This document shows, piece after piece, positions 1-18,690 of a DNA stretch of 32,751 nt. The DNA lies in NCBI GenBank assembly GCA_000444245.1, contig ATSW01118580.1:1-32751 (forward strand), written 5' to 3'. A program made the position numbers and the translations under genes. The notes below the pieces were generated by a model. It saw only the letters and a list, made by a program, of their open reading frames with translations. It did not search any database and was not told the origin of the DNA. Numbering within the stretch: position 1 is the stretch's first letter; each line of letters opens with the position of its first letter. Source of the stretch: Botryllus schlosseri. Taxonomy: Eukaryota; Chordata; Ascidiacea; Stolidobranchia; Styelidae.

Positions 1-1
1 G

Positions 2-190
2 GCGACTAGAAAGAATGAGTATTCAATGCTCTTCAGTGTGGTTCAAAAATGCTTGTCAATTCCTGCATCTGGTGCACTAGTGGAACGTGTATTCAGTAGA
101 TATGGATTCATTCTACGGCCATGCCGCTTTAACATATCTGAGGATCTCCTTTCCACATTAGTATTTTGGAGGTGTAACTCATTGATTTGA
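2..190 (+). CDS. hAT transposase, C-terminal dimerisation region (partial)
   Basis: Reading from base 2, an open frame of 62 codons ends at a TGA at 188-190. It contains CLSIPASGALVERVFSRYG, then ILRPCRFNISEDLL and VFWRCN. This is the order seen in the hAT C-terminal dimerisation domain (LSIPAxSxxxERxFSxxG, then an Arg-rich turn, then the helix ending in a hydrophobic-Arg/Lys-Asn pattern). The catalytic core and any BED zinc finger lie upstream of the window. No stop interrupts the visible part, but I cannot tell whether the whole gene is intact. The domain mediates transposase multimer formation. It belongs to the element ending at 1502. Confidence 0.85.
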   Translation, partial: ATRKNEYSMLFSVVQKCLSIPASGALVERVFSRYGFILRPCRFNISEDLLSTLVFWRCNSLI

Positions 191-304
191 TCTGCTGTCT
201 GTGAAAACACACAATGCCCCTCGTCCATTTGACGTTTTGTTTGGTATGTTCATTGTGCACGTGAGTAATAATGAATGGCTAATGTTGTGTGATGTTTGTA
301 CAAT

Positions 305-788
305 ATGGCTGTTCTAAAATAATTTCTTTTTTATTTTACTGGGTGGTTACTTGATAAAATTGTTATGTTGCATAAAAGGAACACTGAATCTGGCTTAATT
401 TGAAAAAAGTGGAATCAATGATGTGAGAGGAGAATATTTTGGATTTGAAAATAAATGGAGTATTTTAGTGAGATATTCTTTCATATAATATAATTACATA
501 GTAGTAAGCCTACTATTTTTTCATATCCAAAACATTCTACTCTAATAACTTCACTTTTTCTAGTTGGAATTGAATCAAATTTGCTACGAATCATATTTTT
601 ACACAATGTAACAATATCATGAGATAGCCGGTAAAATTCGAAAATCTCTATTTGTAATTAGTCTAAAATTTTCTTTCATAGCATTGCTTTCTACTGGTTG
701 GAATTGAGTCAAATTTGATTTTTTAGGCAATCTAGCAATTTTAAGAAGTAGCCGGAAAATTTGAAAAAATGTTTTTGAACAGCCCCAT
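305..788. mobile_element. Non-autonomous hAT-like element, 484 bp, nested in the hAT at 1-1502
   Basis: The element is bounded by an exact 8-bp direct repeat, TGTACAAT, at 297-304 and 789-796, the target-duplication size of hAT elements. Its ends are imperfect inverted repeats: ATGGCTGTTCTAAAA on the left, and ATGGGGCTGTTCAAAAAC when the right end is read inward. The interior is AT-rich with no coding potential and has inverted sub-repeats around GGTTGGAATTGA(G/A)TCAAATTTG. The same interior motif and similar ends (TAGGGCTCTTCAAAAATGAC) occur in the element at 30433-31091, so the two are relatives. Confidence 0.8.
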
Positions 789-1502
789 TGTACAATTATT
801 TCTCCAATGCTGTAATTGCGATGTAGTCTGTAATGCAATTGGGAAAAAACCTTCAGTATAATCAAAAGGTATCTGTTCTGTTGTCACTGCACAATGCACA
901 TAGTTGCATGCACGCTTGTACAGCATGCTGGCCTGTTGTAAATACCTCTACATAAACATGCATCTATTGATTCTCTATCAACTAGTATCATGACGTGAAT
1001 TTGTTAGTTCTCTATCAGATAGTATCATGACGTGAATTCGTTGGTTCTCTAACAGCTATTCGTGAGCTAACGTCGATGTGCTCATAATAAAAACTGAATG
1101 CTTGTACTGGTGATGTATCAGACTGACAAGAGAGATATTTGATTTTAAGTTCTAAGATTAGTAAAGTTATCTTTAGCATCGGTAAATGAGGCCAGGACCT
1201 GTCCGTTATCTGCCTACATAAACACGTGCCAAGACTCTGATAGGGACAAAATGAGCATGTTTCGCAAACAAGGAATTCGATATCACCCAAGCAGGATTGA
1301 AAACATGAGTTGAACATGACTTCAATACTGTGACTTGAACTCGACTCGAGTCATAACACCATGACTCGGACTTGACCCTTTAAACGGTGACTTGGACTCG
1401 GACTCGAGTCTATGAGGAATTGAAAATGACTCGACTCGAGTCAAAACCACAAAAGTATGATTGACTCGTGACTCGGAACCATGTGACTTGGTTACAACCC
1501 TG

Positions 1503-2064
1503 TAATATATATCCGTATTTTCAAACGATTGGGCGCTACAAATAATATATTACGACCAACTGTATATGGCTGTGGAATAAACATAATTTAAAGCCAAATC
1601 GAATGGCAGTAGTACACAGATTATACATCGAATGAAACTAAACAAATTTGAAATCAAATTCGAATCGAATGCAGTTTTAGCTTATTTTAATGTATATGTG
1701 ATAAAGGGCATTCAGTTTTTTTCGTGATATTGATAGTTGAATGCTGTTACCTCTAGAAATGATCAAGCAATAAGAATACAACTAACAATTTTGCAATGTC
1801 ACTGAAAGACTTGAATTTTTACCGTATTCAAGTCCGTTTGGCTGTAAAAGCATCAAATAGGCCTAGCTTAAGAACCATCAATTCAAAAACTACTATTTTG
1901 AGAAATACCGTCGATTAATAAAGCAATAAAGAATACTGAATCAAATGTCCTCTGACGTTCCTCCAGGAATAGTCTTTAGCCGTATTCAAGTCCATTTAAC
2001 CCTGAAATTTCCGTGTTTAGTTGTGATGGCTCGGCATGACCTGTAACCCTGTTGCCATCTTCAG
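1503..2064 (+). other. Remainder of the LIAS intron upstream of its last exon
   Basis: No exon, RNA gene or further element is visible. Because the LIAS exon at 2065 needs upstream exons and none is found from base 1, the hAT element at 1-1502 probably sits in the same intron. The stretch ends in the splice acceptor GCCATCTTCAG. Confidence 0.5.
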
Positions 2065-2309
2065 ACCTCAGAGCGAACGATGTGGACTGCGTGACCCTGG
2101 GACAGTACATGCAACCGACGAAAAGGCACACAAAGGTACAGGAGTACGTCACTCCAGAAAAGTTCAAGCACTGGGAAGACATGGGACGCGAGCTCGGATT
2201 TTTATACACGGCAAGCGGTCCGTTGGTACGGTCGTCCTACAAAGCCGGGGAATTCTTTATCAAAAGCTTGATCGATAGGCGGCGTGCGAAATCGAATTCC
2301 GTCACATGA
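2065..2309 (+). CDS. LIAS: Lipoyl synthase, mitochondrial: last exon (partial gene)
   Basis: Lipoyl synthase is a radical-SAM enzyme that inserts two sulfur atoms into protein-bound octanoyl groups to make lipoyl cofactors of mitochondrial dehydrogenases. This exon follows a good acceptor (CATCTTCAG) and its first two bases complete a codon begun in the previous exon. It encodes [20 protein letters not shown], then [18 protein letters not shown], then [20 protein letters not shown], and ends at TGA 2307-2309. These are near-exact matches to the C-terminus of animal LIAS. The RSSY serine is a known ligand of the auxiliary iron-sulfur cluster. The two cysteine motifs that bind the clusters belong to upstream exons outside the window. 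The Arg/Lys-rich tail (RRRAK) is normal for the family. It converges on ERK, about 3.1 kb away. Confidence 0.95.
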
Positions 2310-2718
2310 TCACGACTGAAGGACCCATCTATTGCATGAGTAGTGTACAGATATATTTGAAACAATACATTGTTGTAAAATCAAGATTGTCTAGAGATAA
2401 CTGCAGGGTATAGGGTCCAAGCGAGCATTATTGGCGCGAGTTAATTTAGCCATGGGGACAGTGTTTCTCCACATGTCATGATTTCAACTGTCCGCATGGC
2501 TAATTTGAGTTGGATGTCGATTGCTATTTATATTTGTTCTGTGTTGAAAATTCCATTGTAGGAATATCGCGGGGTTATGGGTCAGGTGGAACTAATTTGG
2601 ATCAGTTCTGTGCTAAATATGCATTGTACTTTAGCACACAGAGTCAACTTTTGAGTTCGCTTAGTAATTTAGTATTCGTTTGTTGTCGAATGAAAACTGA
2701 TGTTTCAATAATTTCAGT

Positions 2719-2811
2719 CAGTGGTCAGCAAACCACTGTCGGTCGGTGAGGAGTTCGTTACTGGCCTGCGAAAAAAAACTTATTTTGAGACCAAAAGGTT
2801 GCCGACCCCGG
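2719..2811. mobile_element. Very short hAT-like element (93 bp)
   Basis: The left end reads CAGTGGTCAGCAAACC. The right end read inward is CCGGGGTCGGCAACCT, the common hAT terminus pattern CAGGGGTCGGCAACC. Flanking 8-mers are ATTTCAGT (2711-2718) and ATTTGAGT (2812-2819), a target duplication with one mismatch. With only 93 bp it is probably an internally deleted remnant. Confidence 0.55.
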
Positions 2812-3824
2812 ATTTGAGTGACGGAATAGTGTGGGATTTTGAGACTTGCTTGGTAAATCCGTCGACCAAAATTTGAGTCTCGGCAAAACTACGTACTCAA
2901 ATGGATCGGAGGTTAATTTGGGCTCCACCTCTACATTCCTGTTCTAACGTTGTAGCTACAAAAAGCCCATCGATTGAAAGTAAAACATCAGGTATTAGGC
3001 GATAATCTCAGATTGATATACCATCCTTGGTCATTTCGACATCCTCCTATCTATCATTTCATCATATTGCATAATGTACATTGTTGTGTGTCGCGAGCTG
3101 ATAAAAATAATAGACCTACCTTTACGATTTTGAGTGACACATTGAAAATTGCCGTCTGATAATTTGAGTGACGGAAAGGTTGTTTCAAGCCACACGTTAT
3201 GTTGAATCAATCGATCCCGACCCCTAACTCTATCTATTCACCAGAGGTTGAATTCACTTGGCTAGGCTGCACCTTATTTTACTACGGTTACAAGTTCAAC
3301 CGAAATATAATTTCGCGCCTTTCACATAAATTCTCATTGGCATCATACTAGATAGATTCTTGCTTTTTGATCGTAAGGATCGGTCAATTTTTTCATGAAA
3401 CCGATTGCTGTAATAGCAATTACTTATAGCCCTGTTCGCATCATACCGCCAACTCATAAAGCTGCTGGTTTGTTTATATGTCAAGATTCTTGTTAAACTG
3501 TGCTGAAATAGGTTGCCGTAATTTATGACCTAATCATTGAAAACATGACAATGTCAACAGTAAATCTCGGGGAAAAAAGTAATCCTGATCACTAAAAAGG
3601 ACCCTTCATCACGCAATTACATGGCTTCGGGTCAAGAAACGAGCGTTCTTCACAACTACTCGTCCATATAAAAATGATGAATGTGCCTATAAAAAAGAGT
3701 CTCGACATATTTCACCAACCCCAACACATGTATGAATAATTGAATACCTTATCAAACAATGGTTGGTGAATAAACCTCAATACAGGGCCGATACACGAGA
3801 TACACACTACACAGCTTGTAAGAT

Positions 3825-3900
3825 CAGGGCCATAACTGCCGAACCCAAATTGGCAGGGGAAACGCTCGGAGGTGGCCTAAATTAGAGTTTTTTTTGTGGG
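3825..3900 (+). repeat. hAT-like terminal fragment, copy 1
   Basis: The segment starts CAGGGCCATAACTGCCGAAC and resembles 20554 onward (CAGGGCCGTAACTGCCGCAC). Both continue with an AATTGG(C/G) motif and a GCTCGRAGG-like block. CAGGGCC is a frequent hAT start. I found no matching right end or target duplication, so the length is a guess. Confidence 0.4.
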
Positions 3901-5386
3901 AGATTGGAGACAATAGTCTGACAAGGAAATAGTAAGCTATAAAATTGCTTTTATTGTGCGAACTCTATACAGCAAAACAGAAACCACCTCATGGCTATTA
4001 AAGAAGCCTACATTTTGCGACTGTAAAAATATCACTCACAAGGCAGACTCTGCATAGTACACGAGACAAGACCACACCAGAAGAGAAATTGAATGGTTCG
4101 ATTGTATTTTTCATAGCCAGCAGATAACCATACTCGAGTATTTACACAAGAAACCATATAGAAGGATGGGGGTGGCAACAGCCATTTCCAGGGACACCAG
4201 ACTTCAGATATAGGAGAATACAATGATGTTTCACAAGTCCACATTTGGAACTCAGAAGGTAGAATAGTATTTGGGTCTGTAAATGGACACAGGGCAACAA
4301 GACGCAGTGGCGATTCAAAAGTGGGGCTTGGGATATCAGGGCATCTACCAGCAACATAACCTTTAAAAAAACTACTAATACGTACTTTTTTTATTTCAGT
4401 TTGAAATAAAAAATCTATATCTACTGCACATAAAATGTACCATATACATGAGCAAAAAAAAGCAATCTCGTGCCCATCACACGAGTTAATCGATTTCACT
4501 ACAAATGCTGAGCTATATACATGGAAATCATAGATGCGATTCCGGCTGAATTAGTGTCTCATTAAATGCAGGCAACTTCGAAATTGGAATGTTGACATTT
4601 AGACGTTGATATTTTGTTGTTATTCACGTAGGCATCGCCATGAGCACACTACAGAAGTAAGGTCTGATCACTTTCAAACGCAAAATGGAAACTATATACT
4701 CTGATTTCTGTATAGGAATTTTACACGTCGAGCACAAAATAAACGCTTGGTAATCATAAAGAATCAGAAAGAAACAACGGGACATGATCTTCGTATAATT
4801 ATTGGAGAACTTCGAACAACTGAATATGAAGTCACAATAGAGGAAGATCACTATCATAGAAAGTTTAACATTGATTTTCGTCAATGCAACAGCGAGGATT
4901 ACAAAATAGTTACACCGTGCAGCATGTGCATTGTACAACGTACTCCGAATCTTCATCGAACAATGAAGGTAATTGGGTTCACATACCCCATCAATGCAGA
5001 TAATTCTTATACCTACCTAACTTCGTAAGTCCAAACTTTGGAACATGGGCCGATACAAACACATCGAATGGCATGCACCATCAAGTGGTAAGTAGCAACG
5101 CGGCCAACAGGATATGGAACCAGAAAATCACGAAACGGCTCAATATATACTTCGGTAGAAATAAGAGATTGGAAGGCATGGCAAAATTACAGTAAATTGT
5201 GCACATTTTCAAATAACGTAAATAATGACACCGCCATGAAACATCGTATATAAGGCAGTGATGTATCACTTGTTATGTCACGAGAACAAAGTATTCTAAA
5301 AGAGAGGAAACATATATTAGGTGACGTGACAGATTTAAGACGGATAATCACAAACACCTACCTTAGAATCATCCAAGGTACTTTCA

Positions 5387-13551
<8,165 letters not shown>

Positions 13552-13844
13552 TTTAAAACATATGTATTTATCAACAGAGCTGTATATGTGAGGAAATATA
13601 TGCAATTATAGCCATCAAAAACAGTTGGAAACAGTACACTATTTATCACCCCTATACAGTTCAGCTTTGAAAACGTGCTTTCAAAAGTATTGGCTTCATT
13701 CGACTTGCAAATGACAAGGTTTCAGAACCATAGATGGGTACAGGCATAGCCAGGATGAAAAATCGGGATGGGGCGAAATATTTTATATAATGAGATGTCA
13801 TGAACATCTATTGTGACTCAGTCACAACAAATGATGCCATATTG

Positions 13845-14163
13845 TAGGGTTACCATATTTTGGAAATCTGACGAGGACACTTTTTCAAAATTTTCCGACT
13901 AGCAATACCGGAGGTAATCCCTAAAAAATGGTCAGTCTTTTGCACTTCGTGGTCAGTTGACTAAAAAAAGGTTAACTTTCCGGCTCAGCTCCTGAGATAG
14001 CCGCCAGAGCGTTACTTCAGTGCTGATTTACTGTATCTCCGTCGAATTTTGACCTACATTTAACCAGAACTCTCAAAAAAGAGGACAAAATTTTAAAAAA
14101 AGAGGACATTTGGGCGTCCTCTGAGGACACTTTCAAAAAAGTCAAAAAAGAGGACAAACCCTA
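13845..14163. mobile_element. Short hAT-like element (319 bp) with exact 8-bp duplication
   Basis: It is flanked by CCATATTG at 13837-13844 and 14164-14171. The termini are TAGGGTT and AACCCTA, a 7-bp inverted repeat. Inside, the motif AAAGAGGACA and its variants occur at least five times, clustered near the right end. There is no coding potential. It sits about 300 bases upstream of the ERK start codon, either in the 5' flank or in an intron within the 5' untranslated region. Confidence 0.85.
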
Positions 14164-14171
14164 CCATATTG

Positions 14172-15477
14172 CCAAAGTTTAAAAAAATTGGAGAGGCACT
14201 CGCTTCTTTCGCCACAACGGTTACATGACATCAATGTACAAGGCTTATAATTGAATGGTTTCTTACACATACCTAATATCTCCTTTGTAATAACTAATAA
14301 CAAATCGATATCAAATTTGGCACATACCACCAGCCAATTAATGAGTGAATAGATTCGATTCACAGTGCTACTTTGCAACTGCCTAATGAAATGGAATAAA
14401 GTTGTTGCAATAATTTGTGTTAACTATTGTTCCTACACTGGAATGAAGGCTGAAAAATTGGAAGAACCTACTACTGAGCTTCGATAAAATGGTAAGCACA
14501 AAGGAAATATACGACTACAAGTGGAATAATGGTCATCCGTTTGGACAACCATTCTACCGTACCGATATAATTGCCGATGGGCGATTGCTGCACTGCGGAT
14601 TATGCTAATCAGACATCTGTGACGAAATAAACGTTTTCGGTGTCCCACCAAACACGAGCATTGTGTTATGTAACATCGGTTATAGCATTCCAGGCACTGC
14701 AGTTGAGTTGATAAATATATCGTATAGTCATTCGTATAAGTCATTCGCTACCTCATTCAATTATAGGCTAAAATCTCATTCAATATTCAACGGTATGTTT
14801 GCATTATCAATCCTATGGAAATGAATGAACACTGAACAGTGCTATAAAGTGCTACAGAAGTACATAAACATATCTATATACAAATACAGATTCCCGCATG
14901 AGACGTCTGTCAGCCGCGTCGGTAAACTATCGCCCAAAGCGTAAACGATAATCCAACTCAACTGAGACGACTACGATAACGTCTAGGCGAGCGAGAGCAG
15001 GAGATAGAAATGAATAATAATGTTACGTTTTATCCAAATTGGTGGCCATTGAATAATTTCTGCAGTGGAATCAAATCTACCTCGTTCGCACTTCAAATAA
15101 ATTGAATTATCTAGGTATTCTGTATTGATCCAAAAAAGTTATTTGAATTTTTCCGAGAGGAACCAAAAAAAGACAGGGTTTTAGGGTTTGGCTTACCAGA
15201 ACCGCTTTTGTCTGATCCAAATTCTCAATGATCGAAAGAAAATACTGCAATCGCGCCACCAGATGGTCATTTATCATCGCCCGGTGATCAGAATAGATTA
15301 TTACCGTAGCCTTTAGCAAACTATGATTGGTACGTAGTAATCTCTATATTGGTACAGTGCACTTCGTATTTGACCATATTACAGCATGAATATTAAAAAT
15401 AGTGCAACATCACGTTGACATCACGGATCACATGAGCTGGGTTGGGTGGGTGTCTTTATCGAATCGAGTGTAAACGT
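14172..15477. other. Non-coding stretch upstream of ERK
   Basis: I see no gene, tRNA or clear repeat. If ERK transcription starts near its first coding exon, this would be its upstream region. I cannot identify a promoter element that I would defend. Confidence 0.4.
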
Positions 15478-15710
15478 CAGGGTCGCAACCGAGTCACTAG
15501 GCTCCAAGTCACAATTCAATCTCACTTTTATAGTTTTGACTCGAATCAGATCGAGTCATTTTCAATACACAACCGAATTAAGTCCGAGTCCAAGTCAAAT
15601 CCAAGTCAACGATCAGAGGGTCAAGTCCGAGTCATAGAAATATATGACTCGCGAATCCGAGTCAAAGTCATTGTGTTGACTGTTCAGTTTCCAGTTAAAG
15701 TCTTGTTAAG
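15478..15710 (+). repeat. Solo end of the hAT family seen at 1-1502
   Basis: It starts CAGGGTCGCAACCGAGTCAC, matching the inward-read terminus at 1502 (CAGGGTTGTAACCAAGTCAC). The similarity continues through (C/A)AATTCAATC and ACTTTT(A/G)T(A/G)G(T/G)TTTTGACTCGA. The rest is dense GAGTCNAAGTCC-type motifs up to about 15,700. No opposite end or transposase remnant follows, so this is a terminal fragment or a short deleted derivative. Confidence 0.65.
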
Positions 15711-15860
15711 TCCACTTTTCATTACTGTTTGGTGATATCGAATGGTTTCCATTTATAATGTACCGATTTTCCTCACTTTTAGCAGTTTCTGGTCGTCTTT
15801 TCAAGTACCAGTACCAAATAGACGAAATTCCAATAGTGTCATGGTGTCAACATAGTGTCA

Positions 15861-16110
15861 CGAGCGAGATAGTGTAATGGTTATGCGTCCGGCTTCTCGA
15901 TCGGTAGGTCCTGGGTTCTATTCCCGGCCTGGTCAGACCAAGGACTCGAAAACTGGTAACCGCGGCTACCCTGCTAGGCGCTCTGCAATCACGGATAGCA
16001 TGGAGGAGAAAAAACGGGGGTGCAGACTAGATGACCTTAACTTACTATAAAGGCGTCTCCGTCGCCAAAGCATCTCGATGGTGCAGGCGCAAAAAATACC
16101 ATATCTACCT
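15861..16110 (+). mobile_element. tRNA-derived SINE
   Basis: A tRNA-like head carries a box A-like TAGTGTAATGG (15870-15880) and a box B-like GGTTCTATTCC (15914-15924; 9 of 11 bases match the usual GGTTCGAATCC). A T-arm stem CTGGG/CCCGG surrounds box B. The acceptor stem does not pair, so this is not a working tRNA gene. About 150 bases of unrelated body follow (from GGTCAGACCAAGGACTCG through ATAAAGGCGTCTCC). The 3' limit and target duplication were not resolved. Confidence 0.65.
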
Positions 16111-16362
16111 CCAACTCATTACCTAACTATTCTTCGAAATTACTATGAAATGTCGATCTGGCCGTCGTCGTCTCGAGTCGTTTGACTTATTGGCAGAGGT
16201 GGTCAAAGTAGGCACCGTCGCTTCTCAAACGATTTGGTGTTCTTAACATGGAAGACATGATGAGGAAGCTAGAAATTAACAAGCTCGTGTATCAGTTACA
16301 GTGCGGTCACTGTCCCTCAAATTTCAACGACTACTTCACCTCGGAGTCAAAAGCGCACCAGT

Positions 16363-17548
16363 TAGCGTTGGGACCCCGGGAAATCCCGATCCCGGGATCC
16401 CGGGATTTGAAGCAATCCCGATCCCGGGATTAGCCCCAATGAAATCCCGGGATTTGTGAACAGCATCTACCAAGGCTTACGTAGCGTCATGTGTCATTTT
16501 TTGGTAATAAAGCAGTGTCAAAAACTAGACAGGTTGTCTAAAACATTGTTTCTTAACCGTACGTCCCTGCAGCGCCCCTTTTCGAAAATGGCCTACGTCT
16601 GGCGCCCCCGCCCATATTTTAAGGATATTTCGCCAACAAATTACGAAACCGTCTAAGCGATGATACTCTTTATCAGTGGTTCCTAACCAATTTGAATGTC
16701 GGAGCCGCATTTCAAACTTCATAGTATACGCAGGGAGCCGCATTAAAACACCCGATTAGACTATAGCCTATACTGATTCTAAAGGTATCTGATAACCTAC
16801 CTCTAAATCTCAGCATCTAGCTAACTCAAAAGCATGCACATGCACATAGACTTCTACAGATTGTATATCTGTTATTCTAGCATTGGTATACGCAGATTGG
16901 CAAGTGCTATACATTGAAATAAATTGAATGTGCATATCATTACTCAACATACTATTTTGTTGTTATGTGATAACTCTTCATACATTCCAGCACTTGATAC
17001 ACAAGTTTGCGGAGGATTATTCTATGAAAAATATTGGACTTCTTGCAATTTATACTTGACTATGAGCCGTTATTTTAATGTTAGTGAAATTGTGTCGTAA
17101 TTTACTCTTCAAAAAGACGATATATAAAGGTCTACGAGCAGCAGAACTCAAGATATGTCGTTGTCTGACGGGTATTCCTCCGTGCGTTTGACGCTAGTCC
17201 GCGAGAATTCTGTTTCTCTGTTTTCGGAAGCGGCCTTGGACGGCTTTAGAGATATCTAGTATTCCTCATTTCAGCATTCACATTCTATAACTATATATAG
17301 AAACAAACAACAACTGTCGTCCATTATATTTTGTGGCATATTTAGAGGTCACTCAGAGCCGCAAGAAGCGGCTACCTTGGAGCCGCGGTTGGGAATCAAT
17401 ATTATAAGGAATAAATGTTGTTTATGTAGCTTGCATTATGCGTATTTTACAATTTTGCTAATCTCGGGAAATCCCGGGATTGAGAGGCGAAAATCTCGGG
17501 AAATCCCGATCCCGGGATTTCAAATTCGATCCTGAAGTCCCAACCCTA
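16363..17548. mobile_element. hAT-like element with CCCGGGAT repeats (1186 bp)
   Basis: It is bounded by an exact 8-bp duplication, GCACCAGT, at 16355-16362 and 17549-17556. The termini are TAGCGTTGGGAC and, read inward from the right, TAGGGTTGGGAC (11 of 12 match). Just inside both ends lie tandem palindromic motifs around GATCCCGGGATC and AAATCCCGGG: five or so on the left (16374-16455) and four on the right (17463-17520). These are subterminal repeats that could bind a transposase (inference). There is no transposase. The middle is occupied by another hAT-like insertion. Confidence 0.85.
16674..17400. mobile_element. Second hAT-like element nested inside 16363-17548
   Basis: The left end is CAGTGGTTCCTAACCAATTT followed by GAATGTCGGAGCCGC. 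The right end read inward is TGATTCCCAACCGCGGCTCC. Both carry the hAT-style CAGTGGTTCCCAACC pattern and repeated AGCCGC motifs. The exact outer limit on the right and the target duplication are unclear. Another fragment of similar type, CATTGTTTCTTAACC, starts at 16544 next to it. The interior has no coding potential. Confidence 0.55.
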
Positions 17549-17698
17549 GCACCAGTACGCCACATAGGCTACGCACGTCTACGAAGAACAACTACATTAT
17601 CTGGACGTAATACAAGAAAACGCATTGCTCTGTCAAGTATGCCGGATCCCAATTGTGGAATATTGCATCTCTCTGACAGTCGTCGAGCATGTCTATGC

Positions 17699-18531
17699 TA
17701 GGGTTGCCATACGTCCGGAATTTCACTGAAAAATCTGCGTCCGGGAGGAATTTCTAAAATATACCTAAATGTCCGGCATTTTGAAGGCTTGAAGCAGGCT
17801 CAAAAGTTTTTCGTAAATCAACATAAACAATATTATTTTCAAGCAGATTTATGCTATTCAAAATTGTTCTTCGCGCCGCGCGCGAGTTTGCAACGTATAA
17901 GGATATTAGTATGGGCTTCAGGCACCACTCTCGCCAAAAAATGCAATCAATCAAAATAAATATAAATAACCATCATTTACTGAAATAAGTCCGATTGTAA
18001 TCGCAATCATAAGCTAACGGTATATTCCTAGAGTTGGTTAAGGCCGATTGGATGCTTCAATCACATACAGTGGCTCCAAATCTTGTGGGGTCGTCTGCCT
18101 TTATCTGGAGAGCGCGATGATGTTGAACGTAATCAGCTTTCTATGCCGTGTGTAAGTTTGGGCAAGCTGAATTTTTTTAGTAATCAGCTTATCAAGTTTT
18201 GAGCTTTGCCACGGAACATTTTCGAGTGGGAAATGAGTGGTCGCGAGCATAAGAGGTTGGAAATCACCGGATGCGCAACCTGCTGGTGCATTTTAGAGTA
18301 GCCTATCGAAGAATCAATATGATTGACAGAATTCATACATAAAATATAACAGCCAAATGCATATAGTAAGTGCCCAGCAAGTTACATCGGCTACCCTATG
18401 GTGGGCCGATAGACAATGCTTTGCTAGTGTGACGTCATATTGACGGCCAATGTGTTACACCTCATTTTAAAATCCGCTAGGGGGCGCTAAAGAGTGTCCG
18501 TAATTTGCTTCATAAAAATAAGGCAACCCTA
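17699..18531. mobile_element. hAT-like element (833 bp) with exact 8-bp duplication
   Basis: It is flanked by GTCTATGC at 17691-17698 and 18532-18539. The termini are perfect inverted repeats, TAGGGTTGCC and GGCAACCCTA. The left end continues ATACGTCCGGAATTTC, and CCGG repeats follow within 80 bases. There is no transposase, so it is non-autonomous. The insertion lies within the reading frame of the cysteine-rich stretch. Confidence 0.88.
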
Positions 18532-18617
18532 GTCTATGCATTCAAGTCGAAATACAAGCAATTTCTTCTAAATGAATACTATAGTCAGCCCTAAAGATTA
18601 CCGGACCACGACCTTTA

Positions 18618-18690
18618 CAGGGGTGGGCACTGGGCAACCTGCGGCCGCATGTGACCGTAGAAGGTCATTTGTGCGGCCATGGAGAGGACA
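18618..18690 (+). repeat. hAT-like terminal fragment
   Basis: CAGGGGTGGGCACTGGGCAA followed by CCTGCGGCCGCATGTGACC is the typical hAT end CAGGGGTGGGCAACCTGCGGCC with a small internal duplication. No right partner was found before the next element. Confidence 0.5.

Larger units (their letters stand above)
1..1502 (+). mobile_element. 3' part of a hAT DNA transposon, cut by window start
   Basis: The segment begins inside a hAT transposase reading frame and ends at a hAT-like terminus, GGTTACAACCCTG, finishing at 1502. Read inward on the opposite strand this is CAGGGTTGTAACCAAGTCAC. The last 190 bases before the end (about 1310-1490) are packed with variants of GACTCGAGTC and AAGTCCGAGTC, a dense subterminal repeat field. 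hAT transposases are known to bind subterminal repeats, so this may be the binding region; that is inference. A second copy of the same end lies at 15478 in opposite orientation. A smaller element (305-788) is inserted between the transposase stop and the terminus. The left end and its target duplication lie outside the window, so the right boundary rests on the terminus alone. Confidence 0.7.
2310..5386. other. Intergenic region between the LIAS and ERK 3' ends
   Basis: This 3 kb region between two converging genes should hold both 3' untranslated regions, but I cannot place either polyadenylation site with confidence. It contains the short hAT-like element at 2719-2811 and a hAT-like end at 3825. 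Otherwise it is AT-rich with no ORF resembling a protein. Confidence 0.5.
16212..18594 (+). pseudogene. Broken cysteine-rich (zinc-finger-like) coding stretch split by two hAT elements
   Basis: Three pieces, 16212-16362, 17557-17698 and 18540-18594, share one reading frame when the two inserted elements and one copy of each target duplication are ignored. The frame is interrupted by one TAG at 17565-17567 and ends at TAA 18592-18594. From Met at 16248 the product would be about 100 residues. The first piece has LVYQLQCGHCPSNF with later His, the second LLCQVCRIPIVEYC with EHVYAFKSK. These two Cys-x2-Cys...His groups resemble a BED or CGGBP1-like zinc finger, but I cannot assign a family. It may be a former host gene, a retrocopy or part of an older DNA transposon. 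The upstream limit is a TAG at 16209-16211. The SINE ends about 100 bases before it. Confidence 0.5.

Noticed and set aside
15861-15935. A functional tRNA gene
   Set aside because: Box A and B are recognisable but the acceptor arms do not pair and the tRNA-like part continues into a SINE body.
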